Below, piece after piece: positions 36,225 through 47,161 of a DNA stretch of 64,000 nt; within the stretch, counting starts at the first letter, position 1, and each line of letters begins with the position of its first letter. Under the pieces are notes generated by a model that had not been told where the DNA came from, did not search any database, and saw only the letters and a list, made by a program, of their open reading frames with translations. The position numbers and the translations under genes were made by a program. Where the stretch lies: contig CP021373.1 of the NCBI GenBank assembly GCA_002600635.1, positions 62,001 through 126,000 on the forward strand. Reading direction: 5' to 3'. This stretch comes from Rhizobium sp. ACO-34A (GTDB lineage: Bacteria; Pseudomonadota; Alphaproteobacteria; Rhizobiales; Rhizobiaceae).

Positions 36225-37814
36225 TTAGAGAGCGATGGCCCCGCCATCGCTGCGCGGATCGTGCGCGCCATGCATGGTGCCGTCGTCATCGATGCGGATC
36301 ACGCCCGCCTGCCCGCCCAGCGGACTGAGCGCGCCGATGGGCGAGACGGTGTGTCCCAACGCCTGAAGTGCTGCAAACACCGCCTCTCCGGCATTTTCTT
36401 CCAGCTTGAGACTGTCGCGGCTGTCGGAGAAGGTCTTGCCGAGCAGGAAGCGCGGCCGTGCCAGCGCCTCGGCCGGATCGAGACCGTGGTCGATCAGCAG
36501 GCTGAGCAGCAGGCAGAGCGTCTGCGGCTGGCCGTCCGCGCCTTGCGTGCCATAGACGAGATGCGGCCGTCCGTCCTTGAGAGCGAGGCCGGGATTGAGG
36601 GTGTAGAAGGGCCGCTTTCCCGGCGCGAGACGGTTGGGGCTTTGCGGATCGAGGCTGAAGGCCGCTCCCCGGTTTTGCCAGAGAATGCCGGTGTCGCCCA
36701 CGACAACCCCGCTTCCCCAGTCGAAATAGATGGACTGCAGCACGCAGGCCGAGCGCCCCTCGGCATCGACGGCGGCGAGGAAGGAGGTATCGCCGTGGCG
36801 GTAGACATGCGGCCAGTCCATCGCCTTCCCGGCATCGATGACTGACGCCTTTGCCGCGAGACGGGCGGGATCGAGCATTGCCGCCATCGGCCCCATATCG
36901 CCGAAATCGGGATCGCCGAGCCGGTGGCGGTCGAGAAAGGCCTGTTTCACCGCCTCGACGAGAAAATGATAGTAACCGGCGCTCGCCGGGTCCTTGTCCG
37001 GCATCGGGTGATGGCCGAGCACGCCCATGATGCCGAGCGTGGTGGTGCCCTGCGTCGGCGGCGGCGGGGCAAAGAGCGTCACGCCCCGGTAGTCGAGGCT
37101 TGCCGGCTCCGCGAAACGGGCCTGCGTTGCGGCGAGATCCGAAGATGTCAGCGGCGAACCGGCGTCAGTCAGTCCGCGGGCGATGCCGGCGGCAAGTTCG
37201 CCTTCATAGAAGGTTCTGGCACCCTCGCGGGCGATGGCCTCCAGCGTGCGGGCAAGCTCGGGCTGGCGCTGGATGCCCTCGCCGGTGAAGAGCGCGGCAA
37301 AGCCCGGCCACGCCTCCCGTTCGCCGGCCCGGAAATCGAACCAGAAGCGCTGCGAGGGGCTGACTTCGAAGCCTTCATGGGCAAGGGCGATGGCCGGTTC
37401 GAGCAGAAGCCCGAGCGTTTCGCGGCCGCCCCACCGGGTGGAGGAGAGGTCGATGAGTCGTTGCCAGCTGTCAACCAGACAGGCGGTGGTGAGCGTCGAG
37501 CCGGGACCGCGCACGGGTATCGCGTCGATATCTGCTGCACCCGCCGCTTCGGCCGCCTGTCCGATGCCGAGCAGGCAGGAAACCTTGCCCGAGGCATCGC
37601 CGATCATCCACACGGCATCGCCGCCGAGGCCGCAGAAATGCGGGTAGAGCACGGATAGGGCGGCACCCGCCGCAATCACCGCCTCGATGGCATTGCCGCC
37701 GCGTTTCAGCACGTCCGCGCCGGCCTCGCTCGCCTGCCAGTGCGGCGCGACCACCATGCCCTTGCGGCTGGTTGCGGTGCTCCTGTCCGTCATCCCGCCG
37801 CCGGCCGGCTCCAT
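36225..37814 (-). CDS. Gamma-glutamyltransferase-fold Ntn hydrolase (oxamate amidohydrolase-like)
   Basis: The protein of about 529 residues is a self-cleaving Ntn hydrolase of the GGT family. The predicted nucleophile is Thr343 in the motif HGDTSFLAAVD, with GSGVVVGDTGILWQNRGAAFS following. The N-terminal APHWQASEAGADVLKRGGNAIEAVIAAGAALSVLYPH pattern is like the HpxW oxamate amidohydrolases of purine catabolism as much as true GGT; there is no signal peptide, which also argues for a cytoplasmic catabolic role. The ATG at 37814 shares its A with the upstream TGA; a second ATG is at 37793. Confidence 0.85.
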   Translation of the reverse strand: MEPAGGGMTDRSTATSRKGMVVAPHWQASEAGADVLKRGGNAIEAVIAAGAALSVLYPHFCGLGGDAVWMIGDASGKVSCLLGIGQAAEAAGAADIDAIPVRGPGSTLTTACLVDSWQRLIDLSSTRWGGRETLGLLLEPAIALAHEGFEVSPSQRFWFDFRAGEREAWPGFAALFTGEGIQRQPELARTLEAIAREGARTFYEGELAAGIARGLTDAGSPLTSSDLAATQARFAEPASLDYRGVTLFAPPPPTQGTTTLGIMGVLGHHPMPDKDPASAGYYHFLVEAVKQAFLDRHRLGDPDFGDMGPMAAMLDPARLAAKASVIDAGKAMDWPHVYRHGDTSFLAAVDAEGRSACVLQSIYFDWGSGVVVGDTGILWQNRGAAFSLDPQSPNRLAPGKRPFYTLNPGLALKDGRPHLVYGTQGADGQPQTLCLLLSLLIDHGLDPAEALARPRFLLGKTFSDSRDSLKLEENAGEAVFAALQALGHTVSPIGALSPLGGQAGVIRIDDDGTMHGAHDPRSDGGAIAL

Positions 37815-39007
37815 CAGCGCAGGACCTTGCCGTTTTCGGCGACGAGGCGTCCGGCCTTGAACACCCGGCGGCCTTTCGGCACGGCGACGACCGCCTGGGC
37901 CATATGTTCGGCGTCGAGCGTGGTGAAGTCCGCCTTCGCGCCTACCACGATGCCATAGCCTTCTAGCCTTAGCGCCTTGGCACCCCCCGATGTCACGACA
38001 TCGAAGGCGAGCGACAGTTCGGCATCGGTGTAGAAGCCGGAGCGGTAGCCGATGATTTCGGCGCGGCGCAGCATGTCGCCATCGCCATAGGGCCACCAGG
38101 AATCGCGGATGTTGTCGCTGCCGGAAAACACGGTCACGCCCTCGCTGGCGAGAAGGGCGACCGGCGGAAAATTGTTGGCTCCCGGCGCATTGGTCATGAT
38201 CGCAACGCCGCTTTTGGCAATCAGCCCGGCGATCTTGCGGGCGGCATCGGGTGCAAGGTCGCCGAGGCCATAGGCGTGGCTCACCACCACATGGCCCTGC
38301 ATGCCGAGTGCTGTGGTGCGCGCGCAGATTTCCTCGATGGTGAAGGCACCGAGCGTACCGGCGTCGTGCAGGTGGATATCGACATCGACGCCGTGCTTTT
38401 CCGCGACGCCGAACACGACGTCGAGATGGCCGCTGACATCGCGGTCGAAGCTGCCCGGATCGAGCCCGCCGACGAGATCCGCGCCGAGCCTGATGGCCTC
38501 ATCGAGCAGCGCCGGCGTGCCGGGGCTTTTCAGGATGCCGCTCTGCGGGAAGGCGACGAGCTGGATGTCGATGACATCGAGATATTCCTCGCGCACGGCC
38601 AGAATGGTTTCCAGCGATTTCAGCCCGACCGAACCGTCGACCATCACATGGCTGCGCATCTGCAACGAACCGTTGGCGATGCAGAGGTCGAGCTGGTTGC
38701 GGGCGCGTGTCCCCATCGGCGCGGCGTTCGCCATGTTCTCGGCCTGAAAGGTCACGCGCTCATGCACGTCGAAGCCGTTGGTGCAGGGGCGATGCGGTAT
38801 CCACTTGTCGCCGTAAAAGCTGGTATCGAGATGGATGTGCCCTTCGACGAAGCCCGGCACGAGGAGCGCGCCGGCGATATCCACCGTGGACCCGGTGGCG
38901 ACAGCCGTTCCCGCGGTTTCGATGGTGGCGATGCGGCCGTCCGTGACGGCGATATCGACAAGGCGGCCATCCGCCAGCCTGGCATTGGTGAAAACGGTGT
39001 CGGTCAA
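37814..39007 (-). CDS. Cytosine deaminase-type amidohydrolase
   Basis: The 397-residue enzyme keeps the canonical site: GHIHLD, DIHLHDAG, VVSHAYG and the catalytic Asp in GSDNIRDSW. It belongs to the group that includes CodA and AtzC, which hydrolyse exocyclic amines of pyrimidines or s-triazines. The frame has no good ATG; a TTG at 39007 with GAAAGG upstream fits the first strand (DTVFTNARLADGRLVDIAVT). It is followed by the GGT-like gene with overlapping stop and start codons. Confidence 0.87.
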   Translation of the reverse strand: MTDTVFTNARLADGRLVDIAVTDGRIATIETAGTAVATGSTVDIAGALLVPGFVEGHIHLDTSFYGDKWIPHRPCTNGFDVHERVTFQAENMANAAPMGTRARNQLDLCIANGSLQMRSHVMVDGSVGLKSLETILAVREEYLDVIDIQLVAFPQSGILKSPGTPALLDEAIRLGADLVGGLDPGSFDRDVSGHLDVVFGVAEKHGVDVDIHLHDAGTLGAFTIEEICARTTALGMQGHVVVSHAYGLGDLAPDAARKIAGLIAKSGVAIMTNAPGANNFPPVALLASEGVTVFSGSDNIRDSWWPYGDGDMLRRAEIIGYRSGFYTDAELSLAFDVVTSGGAKALRLEGYGIVVGAKADFTTLDAEHMAQAVVAVPKGRRVFKAGRLVAENGKVLR

Positions 39008-39086
39008 AGCCTTTCGCCCTTTCTCATGCGCTCCGTCGAAATCCGGTGCGGGGAATGCAATCGCTGCCTCCCCCGCAAGGTATAGA

Positions 39087-39130
39087 GCAATTCCAGCAAG
39101 GCTGTGCAGCCGCCTTGCGTTTGGAATTGC
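39087..39130. repeat. Short interspersed palindrome between operon genes
   Basis: GCAATTCCA (39087) and TGGAATTGC (39122) are the ends of a palindrome with an inner GGC/GCC stem, related to the element at 2150-2200. It sits in the 178-bp gap between the allophanate hydrolase and deaminase genes. Confidence 0.55.
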
Positions 39131-39185
39131 ATAAAATGGACCCGGCGAGCGGATCGTCGGACCCTTGTCCGGGAGGCCTGTCGTG

Positions 39186-41012
39186 TCAGGCCGCGCTCTG
39201 GCGATAGGCCCGCCAGCCGCCATAAGCGGTGATATCCGGCTGGCCGGCAATCGCGCTGCTTTCGCAGAGGAAACCGGTCACCTGCGAACCGTCCGCCAGC
39301 GTCAGCTTGCCGACGCCGAGCGGGGCGGGAATGCGGCCGATGAAATCGCCGAAGCCCGCAACCGGTAGCGCCCAGATCTCGACGGCGACAGGCGCGCCGC
39401 CCTCGGCGCGGATCAGGCCCGGCTTTGCCGGCACGGTGCCGTTCAGCGCATAGAGCCTGTAGTCGCCGCTGGTGGTGGTGGAGCGGCGGAAGAAGCCGCC
39501 GCGCTCGGTGAGTTCGTAGTTGAGCGGCATGCCGGTGAGATGGGCGCCGACCACGGCGATCTCCCGGTAGCCTTCCGGCAGCAGCTGTTCGGTCGCTTCC
39601 GGATAGGGGTTGTCGAACTTGGCGAGGTTGAGGCCCGTCGCCCGGTGGAAGGCGGCGGCGATGCCGGCGGCGCGGGCTTCCTCGAAACCGGGCGCGAGGA
39701 AGGTGACGCCGAGCGGCAGGCCGTCCTTGCGGAAACCATTGGGCACGGCGACGCCGCAAAGACCCATCAGGTTGACGAAGTTGGTGTAGATGCCGAGCTT
39801 GCTGTTCAGCTCGATCGGGTTCGCCGCGATCTCTTCCTTGGTGTAGATCGTCGGCGTGGTCGGCACCATCAGCACGGCGATATCGTCCCACACGGCGCGG
39901 GTGTCGCGCTTCAGCTCCGCGATGCGGTGGATCGCGCCGAAGGTGTCGATGGCGCTGAAATTGCCGGATTTCGACAGGATCTGCCGGGTGACCGGATGGA
40001 TCGCATCCCGGTATTTCTCCAGAACGCTGTCGAGGCTGAGCGCGCGTTCGGAAATCCACGGGCCGTCATAGAGAATGCGCTGGGTTTCCTCGAAGGGGGT
40101 GAAATCCACCTCGACCTTCTCGCCGCCCATGGCGATGAGCCGCTCGGCGGCTTCTTTGAACAGGCGCTCGGCCTCGGCATCGCCGAAGAAGCGCAGCGCC
40201 TCGCCGGCCGGTACGCCGAAACGGAATGCCTGCGCCGGCGCGATGGGAACCAGCGGCACGTCGTCGGCTTCCGGCTTCGAGAACGGGTAGGACGGGTCGT
40301 AGCCGGCCATCAGGTCGAGCACCTTCATGCCGTCCTCGACGGTGAGCGAAAACACCGACAGCGTTTCGATGGTCTTCACGCAGCCGCCGCCGGAGACGCA
40401 GGCATTGCTGACGAGACCCGGCGTCGGCTTGATGCCGACGATGTTGTTGAAGCCTGCCGGAACGCGGCCGGAACCGGCGGCGTCGTTGGCGATGGAAAAG
40501 CTCGACAGGCCGGCGGCGACGGAAACGCCTGAACCGGAAGAGGAGCCGCCCGAGATGTAACGCTCGTCGAACACCGAGCAGCAGGCGCCGTAAGGCGAGC
40601 GCATGCCGACGAGGCCGATGCCGAACTGGTCCATGTTGGTCTTGCCGATCAGAAGCGCACCGGCGGAAAACAGCCGGTCGAGCGCCTGACCGCTGGAGGT
40701 GGCGACGTATGCGCCTTCCTTCAGCGCATTGGTGGTCGGTAGTCCCACGATATCGTTGCAGTCCTTCACCGAGAAGGGAATGCCCCAGAGCGGCCGGCCG
40801 TCATGGCCTTCCGCTTCCAGCTCGGCGGCCGCCTTCAGCGCGGTTTCGCGCGGCACGAGATAGATCCAGACGTGGTCGTCGCCGCGCGCTTCGATGCGGT
40901 CGTAGATGGCGTTGACGACGCGGGTCGGCGTGAGCGCCCCGGAGGCATAGGCCTCGGAAAGCGTGGTGAGATCGAGACTGCCCGTGGCGTCGGACCAGAT
41001 GAATTCTGACAT
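39186..41012 (-). CDS. atzF: Allophanate hydrolase (AtzF-type)
   Basis: The 608-residue enzyme has an amidase-signature domain with the Ser-cisSer-Lys triad: Lys83 (PFSVKDCND), Ser157 in ISGGSSSGSG and nucleophile Ser181 (NDAAGSGRVPAG). A C-terminal domain of about 140 residues, ending PVAGFGDFIGRIPAPLGVGK, is specific for allophanate hydrolases. It converts allophanate to ammonia and CO2. No urea carboxylase or atzE/atzG is nearby; instead a biuret-hydrolase-like gene lies upstream in the operon. GCAGGAG precedes the ATG. Confidence 0.92.
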   Translation of the reverse strand: MSEFIWSDATGSLDLTTLSEAYASGALTPTRVVNAIYDRIEARGDDHVWIYLVPRETALKAAAELEAEGHDGRPLWGIPFSVKDCNDIVGLPTTNALKEGAYVATSSGQALDRLFSAGALLIGKTNMDQFGIGLVGMRSPYGACCSVFDERYISGGSSSGSGVSVAAGLSSFSIANDAAGSGRVPAGFNNIVGIKPTPGLVSNACVSGGGCVKTIETLSVFSLTVEDGMKVLDLMAGYDPSYPFSKPEADDVPLVPIAPAQAFRFGVPAGEALRFFGDAEAERLFKEAAERLIAMGGEKVEVDFTPFEETQRILYDGPWISERALSLDSVLEKYRDAIHPVTRQILSKSGNFSAIDTFGAIHRIAELKRDTRAVWDDIAVLMVPTTPTIYTKEEIAANPIELNSKLGIYTNFVNLMGLCGVAVPNGFRKDGLPLGVTFLAPGFEEARAAGIAAAFHRATGLNLAKFDNPYPEATEQLLPEGYREIAVVGAHLTGMPLNYELTERGGFFRRSTTTSGDYRLYALNGTVPAKPGLIRAEGGAPVAVEIWALPVAGFGDFIGRIPAPLGVGKLTLADGSQVTGFLCESSAIAGQPDITAYGGWRAYRQSAA

Positions 41013-41016
41013 GATG

Positions 41017-41658
41017 CTACTCCTGCGATGTCTTGAGCGCCGCCAGAATGTCGGCGGTGGCGGCAACGGCGCCGAAAAGGCCGTTGCCGAAGGTCGTGAT
41101 GCGCAATTGCGCGGTGTGGCGCGGGTCGGATGTGCCCTTGCAGGCATCGGCGACCGCGATGCATTCGAAACCCATGTCGTTGGCCGCCCGCTGGGTGGCA
41201 TGCACCATGCCTTCGGTCGGAAGGCCTGCGACGATGAGGTTGCGCACGCCGCGCCGGAGAAGCTCGTCTTCCAGCCCGGTGCGGATAAAGGCGTTGTCGC
41301 CGCCGAGATCGACGAGGATGGTATCCTCGGGAAGCGCCAGCCGGTCACTGATCTGCCATTCCGGGGAATGCCTGTCTGGCACGCGGTCGCCAAGCAGGCG
41401 GCGGCGCGCCGCAAGCGGGTCCTGCGCGCCATCTACACCCCGGCGAGCGACGACTACGGCAATGCCTGCGGATTTCGCGGCATCGAGCAGGGATGCGGCG
41501 GCTTCGAGTTCCGCCGTAGCGGAAAGCTCCGCGATCATGCCGTTCTGGAAACCGAGCAGCAGAAGCGCGGTATCTTGCGCCGACCAGACCCCGTCGAAAG
41601 GCCAGGAATAAGGATTGGCGGCGATTGAGCCGAAGGTTTTCATGTCGTGCTCAGCCAT
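41017..41658 (-). CDS. Degenerate isochorismatase-like cysteine hydrolase (catalytic triad lost)
   Basis: The 213-residue protein has the isochorismatase-like fold and an N-terminus (AANPYSWPFDG) recalling rhizobial biuret hydrolase, but all catalytic residues are changed. The Asp is Gly36 (ALLLLGFQNGM), the Lys is Leu118 (LVDLGGDNAF), and the nucleophile Cys is Met151 (PTEGMVHAT). The reading frame is intact, with no stop or frameshift, so it appears to be maintained. It overlaps the active paralogue by 8 bp and precedes atzF by 4 bp. A structural or regulatory partner role is inferred. Confidence 0.85.
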   Translation of the reverse strand: MAEHDMKTFGSIAANPYSWPFDGVWSAQDTALLLLGFQNGMIAELSATAELEAAASLLDAAKSAGIAVVVARRGVDGAQDPLAARRRLLGDRVPDRHSPEWQISDRLALPEDTILVDLGGDNAFIRTGLEDELLRRGVRNLIVAGLPTEGMVHATQRAANDMGFECIAVADACKGTSDPRHTAQLRITTFGNGLFGAVAATADILAALKTSQE

Positions 41659-42360
41659 CGGCCTTCTCTCCGTGAGCCCCATCGAGCATTGCCTTGAACG
41701 CGGCGCGGTCGGAAACGCCGCCCCAGCGGCCGCCGAAGGACTTCAGGATCTCGATGGTCGCCTCGTGATTGGGGGTCTCGACGGCGGCGGTGCAGTCTTC
41801 GAGCAGCACGCATTCGATGCCGTATTCGAAACCGTCGCGCAGGGTGGACTGCACGCAGCAATCCGAGGTGACGCCGGTGACGACGAGGCGGGTGATACCC
41901 CGCTTTTCCAACTCGTCGGCCAGTTCCGTGCGGTGGAAGGAGGATTTGCCCGGCTTGTCGATGATGAGCTCGCCTTCGACGGGTTGAAGTTCCGGAATGA
42001 TCTGCCAGCCCGGTTCGCCCTGCACGAGAATGCGGCCGGTCTTGCCCATGTCGCCGATGCCGAGACCATGGACGCGGGTGCGCCACTGCTTGTTGGCATG
42101 AAGGTCCGAGAGATCCGGCTTGTGGCCCTCGCGGGTGTGGATGACGGTGATACCGGCTTCGCGGGCCGCGTCCAGCGCGTCGCGGATCGGTTCGATGACG
42201 GAGCGGGTGTTGGAGACGTCTTCGCCGAGCTGGTCGACCCAGCCGCCGGGGGCGCAGAAATCCACCTGCATGTCGATGATGATGAGCGCGATCTCCGTCT
42301 TCGAGACAGGACCGCCGAGCGGCCAGAAGCCGCCGGTCGCAACCTCGTTTTCGGGCGTCG

Positions 42361-42364
<4 letters not shown>
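41651..42364 (-). CDS. Biuret hydrolase-like cysteine hydrolase (isochorismatase family)
   Basis: The 237-residue enzyme has the complete triad Asp31 (LIIIDMQVDF), Lys137 (IIDKPGKSSF) and Cys170 (SDCCVQST). The spacing (106 and 33 residues) equals that recalled for R. leguminosarum BiuH, and it shares HTREGHKPDL and PGWQIIPELQPVEGE. The GTG start at 42364 overlaps the ATPase stop (GTGA). It probably converts biuret to allophanate for AtzF; triuret or ureidoacrylate-type substrates are alternatives. Confidence 0.85.
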
Positions 42365-43509
<1,145 letters not shown>

Positions 43510-43519
43510 GTCGGTAATC

Positions 43520-44341
43520 CTACTGTACGCCGTTTGTCGCGCCCTGGACGAAGTAGCGGTTCATGAACAGCGCCATCAGGACAATCGGGATCGTTGAGAA
43601 ATGGGCGAGCGCGCCAAGCGTGCCCCAGGTGATGTCCTTGGTGCCGTAAGCGGTGAGCAGTGCCACCGAGATCGGCTTGGAATCGAGCGTGGTCAGGAAC
43701 ATCGGATGAAGGAAGTCGTTCCACGAGAACATCATGCAGAACAGCGCGCAGGCGATCATGCCGGAACGGGTGGCGGGAACCGCGACCTTGAGGAAGGCCC
43801 CCATCTGCGTGCAGCCGTCCGTCAGCGCCGCCTCCTCCATGTCGGGGGGCAGCGACTTGAAGTAGGAAAACATCATCCACGTCACGAAGGCGCAGTTGAG
43901 CATGGTGTTGAAGACGATGACCGCCCACCAGCTGCCGAGCAGGCCGATATCGCGCATCAAGAGATAGAAGGGGATGAGCGCCGCAATCGCCGGGATCATG
44001 CGGATCGCCAGGAAGAAATAGGCAAAGCCCGCGGCATAGCGCGATTTGGCCCGCGCCAGCGCATAACCGGCGGGAACGCCGAGCAGCAGCGAGAGCACCG
44101 TGGTGCCGATGCTGATGATCAGCGACGAGCGCACCAGCGACACCACGTCGAAGGCGGCGAACGCCTTGCGGAACTGGTCGAGCGTCGGCTCGAAGAACAG
44201 CCGCGGCGGCACGGAAAAGATCTGGTTCGAAGGCTTGTAGGCGGTCGAGATCAACCAGCACACCGGCAGCAGGAACAGCACGGTGATGGCAAGAATGGCG
44301 GTGCGCTCGACAATGATGCGGCGTTTGGTGACCATGGCCAT
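43520..44341 (-). CDS. ABC transporter permease (MalG/UgpE type)
   Basis: The 273-residue permease has six helices and the EAA loop EEAALTDGCTQMGAFLKVAVPAT. The ATG at 44341 is preceded by GGGAAG. It starts 4 bp after the upstream permease stop. Confidence 0.92.
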   Translation of the reverse strand: MAMVTKRRIIVERTAILAITVLFLLPVCWLISTAYKPSNQIFSVPPRLFFEPTLDQFRKAFAAFDVVSLVRSSLIISIGTTVLSLLLGVPAGYALARAKSRYAAGFAYFFLAIRMIPAIAALIPFYLLMRDIGLLGSWWAVIVFNTMLNCAFVTWMMFSYFKSLPPDMEEAALTDGCTQMGAFLKVAVPATRSGMIACALFCMMFSWNDFLHPMFLTTLDSKPISVALLTAYGTKDITWGTLGALAHFSTIPIVLMALFMNRYFVQGATNGVQ

Positions 44342-44345
44342 CGCG

Positions 44346-45308
44346 TTACTTCCCGTTGATCCGGACATCGGCGCGGCGTACCACCAGCATCAGCACCGTC
44401 GCCATCAGCGCGATGAACAGCAGGGTGACATTGCCGACGGCCGATGCATAGCCGACATTGAAGAATTGCAGACCCTCCTTGACGCCCAGCATCATCAGCG
44501 TGTTCGTCGCATCGTCGGGGCCGCCGCCGGTGGTGACGAAGACCGTGTCGAAGACGCGGAAGGCATCCATGCTTCTGAGCGTCAGCGCGAGAAACACCGA
44601 GGGCAGCATCAAGGGCAGGATCAGCAGGCGGAAGCGCTGCCATGCGGTGGCGCCGTCCACCCTGCCCGCTTCCAGCACGTCATTCGGCAGGGCTTTAAGG
44701 CCGGCAAGCAGGATGAGGGCCATCAGCGGCGTCCATTCCCAGCAATCGATGAGGATCAGCATCCACAGCGCCGTGTCGCCGCTGGTCATCAGGCCGCTGC
44801 GCGGGCCGATGCCGGCTTCGGAGAGGAAATAGCCGATCAGGCCGTAGTCGGCACCGAGCAGCGCCTTGAAGATCAGGCCGACCACCAGCGGGGTGATGGT
44901 CGCGGGGATCAGCAGGAAGGCAAGGACGATGCGGTTGAAGCGGCTGTCGCGCCACAGGAGAAGGGCGAGACCGAAGCCGAACACGAGCTGCAGCCCGACG
45001 CTGAAAATGGTGAACTGGAAGGTGTTGAGGATGGCCTTCTGGGTCGACGGATCCGAGAATATGTCGATGTAGTTCTGGAAACCGACGAACTTGGTGCGGG
45101 CGGGCCGCAGAAGATTGTAGCGGTAGAAACTGTACCAGATGCCCTGCCCGAGCGGCCACAGCCCGATGGCCGCGACATAGAGGACGGCAGGGGCTGCCAT
45201 GAAGAACAGGAAAAACCTGCGACGGTCTGAGAAGCTGTAACGCACAGGTCCAACGCGCTCCACTCTAGAGCGCCCTCGGCAAAACATGTCGCCGTCAGTG
45301 CTCTGCAT
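44346..45308 (-). CDS. ABC transporter permease (MalF/UgpA type)
   Basis: The permease of up to 320 residues has the EAA loop LEAGRVDGATAWQRFRLLILPLM and CUT1-type helices beginning FFLFFMAAPAVLYVAAIGLWPL. An ATG at 45308 and one at 45287 (MFCRGRS) are both possible starts. A gap of about 180 bp separates it from the binding-protein gene. Confidence 0.9.
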   Translation of the reverse strand: MQSTDGDMFCRGRSRVERVGPVRYSFSDRRRFFLFFMAAPAVLYVAAIGLWPLGQGIWYSFYRYNLLRPARTKFVGFQNYIDIFSDPSTQKAILNTFQFTIFSVGLQLVFGFGLALLLWRDSRFNRIVLAFLLIPATITPLVVGLIFKALLGADYGLIGYFLSEAGIGPRSGLMTSGDTALWMLILIDCWEWTPLMALILLAGLKALPNDVLEAGRVDGATAWQRFRLLILPLMLPSVFLALTLRSMDAFRVFDTVFVTTGGGPDDATNTLMMLGVKEGLQFFNVGYASAVGNVTLLFIALMATVLMLVVRRADVRINGK

Positions 45309-45489
45309 TTCTTGTCTTTATGCAATTCCCGAGCGCGATGCCGCGCACATATCCGATGGAACTGCTGCAAATCCGGCATGTCCCCGTCGTGACGGACAGA
45401 TGCCGGGTTCTGTCATACTGCTCGCAATTTCGCGCGCGTTGCAATCGGGGGCCGCCTGCCGTTGTCGCGACGGCGGGCGGAGCTGTTCG

Positions 45490-46785
45490 TCAGAACAGTT
45501 TTTCTGCGGCTGCCTGAGCCTTGTCGAGAGCATCCTTCGGCGTGACCGAACCGGAAAGCGCCGAGTTGACGGCGGTGCCGAGCAGATCCTGGATTTCCGG
45601 ATACTGCGGAATGCGCGGACGGAACTCGCCATTGCCGTGTTCGTAGGTTTCCTTGAGAACCGGCAGGAAGTCGAACTTGGCGTTCAGGTCGGCGTCATCG
45701 AGTTCGCTCTTGCGGATGAAGCCGCCGGCGCCGAGCATGTTGAATTCCTTGTGGATCTTCTTGCTGGTGACCCACTTGATGAAGGTCCAGGCTGCTTCCT
45801 GCTTGGCGGCATCGATATCGGCATTGATCGACAGGCCCCAGCCGCCGACGCCGTATTGCGGCGTCATGCCTTCGGTCACCGGAGCGACTGAAATGCCGAC
45901 CTTGCCGACGATGTTGGAAACCTTGGGATCGGAATAGGAGGTGGCGCCAACGGACCAGGTCTGCATGAAGGCTGCGAGACCCTGGCGGAAACTTTCCTCG
46001 CGGCCGCCCCAGTCATATTCGATGGCGCCGGGAGGAGCCGCTTCCGTGAAGAGCTTCTTGTAGACTTCGAGGCTCTTGATGTTGGCTTCGGAGTTCAGCG
46101 CCGGATTGCCCTCCTTGTCGAGGATCGAGCCGCCGAGCTGGCTGTTGTACTGCATCCAGTCCTGCGCCACGGCCGGGCCCTTCTGGCCGTTGGCGACGAA
46201 GCCGTACTGCTTCTTGGCGGGATCGTTGAGCTTCAGCGCATCCGCGACCAGCTCGTCCATGGTCTTGGGAACGGAAAGGCCGGCGGCTTCCAGCAGGTCC
46301 TTGCGATAGGCGAGAACGTTGGCATAGGCGGCCAGCGGATAGGCGACATACTTGCCTTCATACTGGCCGAGCGACGTCAGGATGACCGGGTAGATGTCGT
46401 CGAGCTCGAGTTCGGCGGCGTCGCGCTTGACCCAATCCGTCAGGTCGACCGTATACTTGTTTTCCGCATAGGAGCCGGCCCAGACGATGTCCATGGTGAC
46501 GAGGTCGTAGCCCTTGGTGTCGCCGATGAAGTCGGCGGTCGTCTTGGTCAAAAGCGTGCCGTAGTCCATGATCTCGACCTTGACGTCGGCGCCGGTCTCT
46601 TCCTTGAAGGCCGGGGCGAGCGTCTGCAGCACATTGGCGAAACCGTCGTTCATCGAGGCAATCGTCAGCGTCACGCCGTCGAGCGACTTGGCCTCGGCAT
46701 AGGCGGCGGACGCCATGAGCGCGAGAACCGATACCGCCAGCCTGCCGGCCCGGACGGTCATGCGTGGTGAGGATAGTTTCATCAT
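45490..46785 (-). CDS. Periplasmic solute-binding protein (family 1)
   Basis: The 431-residue precursor has a signal peptide (LAVSVLALMASAAYAEAKS) followed by a family 1 fold: LTIASMNDGFANVLQTLAPA, FIGDTKGYDLVTMDIVWAGS and AAYANVLAYRKDLLEAAGL. An AGAGG ribosome site precedes the ATG at 46785. CUT1 binding proteins usually take sugars or glycerol phosphates; here the operon enzymes act on amides and ureides, so the ligand may be a nitrogen heterocycle or a glycosylated form. First gene of the operon. Confidence 0.9.
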   Translation of the reverse strand: MMKLSSPRMTVRAGRLAVSVLALMASAAYAEAKSLDGVTLTIASMNDGFANVLQTLAPAFKEETGADVKVEIMDYGTLLTKTTADFIGDTKGYDLVTMDIVWAGSYAENKYTVDLTDWVKRDAAELELDDIYPVILTSLGQYEGKYVAYPLAAYANVLAYRKDLLEAAGLSVPKTMDELVADALKLNDPAKKQYGFVANGQKGPAVAQDWMQYNSQLGGSILDKEGNPALNSEANIKSLEVYKKLFTEAAPPGAIEYDWGGREESFRQGLAAFMQTWSVGATSYSDPKVSNIVGKVGISVAPVTEGMTPQYGVGGWGLSINADIDAAKQEAAWTFIKWVTSKKIHKEFNMLGAGGFIRKSELDDADLNAKFDFLPVLKETYEHGNGEFRPRIPQYPEIQDLLGTAVNSALSGSVTPKDALDKAQAAAEKLF

Positions 46786-47161
46786 GGACTGCCAACCTCT
46801 TCTTTTTTCGGAACGGGATGATGGCAGGTTAGTCATGACCGATTTCAAGTCAAACAAAAATTCACATCTATCACAAAAAACATACCACTTCCATCTTCTC
46901 TGATTAATCCTTTTGCAAGGTGATGAAAGCGTAATCGCGATTTGACCCAATTTCAGGCAGAAATGCCTGATTTTTCATCCCATTGTTTTTGCTTTGATAT
47001 TTTTGTTGCGTCTGTTCAGTATCCGTTTTCCGCCGAAAAATGGTCTGAGCGCGTGCATTACCGGGTGTGCATGTGCGAAAAAATTGAAAACAACACAATC
47101 AAACACTTTACAACTTTTCCACTCTCGATACTCTGATGACGTTTTCCGGAGAAAAATCGCC
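46786..47161. other. AT-rich divergent intergenic region
   Basis: About 375 bp separates the binding-protein gene (minus) from the flavoprotein gene (plus). The GC content drops sharply. It contains A/T tracts (TCAAACAAAAATTCACATC near 46850 and CATTGTTTTTGCTTTGATAT near 46980) suitable for promoters and regulator binding, but no site can be assigned with confidence. No gene is seen. Confidence 0.6.

Noticed and set aside
34957..41012. Classical atrazine/cyanuric acid (atzDEF) pathway
   Set aside because: No AtzD-type cyanuric acid hydrolase and no AtzE/AtzG are present, so the standard route is incomplete.
46904..47136. Two short overlapping open frames in the AT-rich region
   Set aside because: Low-complexity, no ribosome site, and they fill a divergent promoter region.
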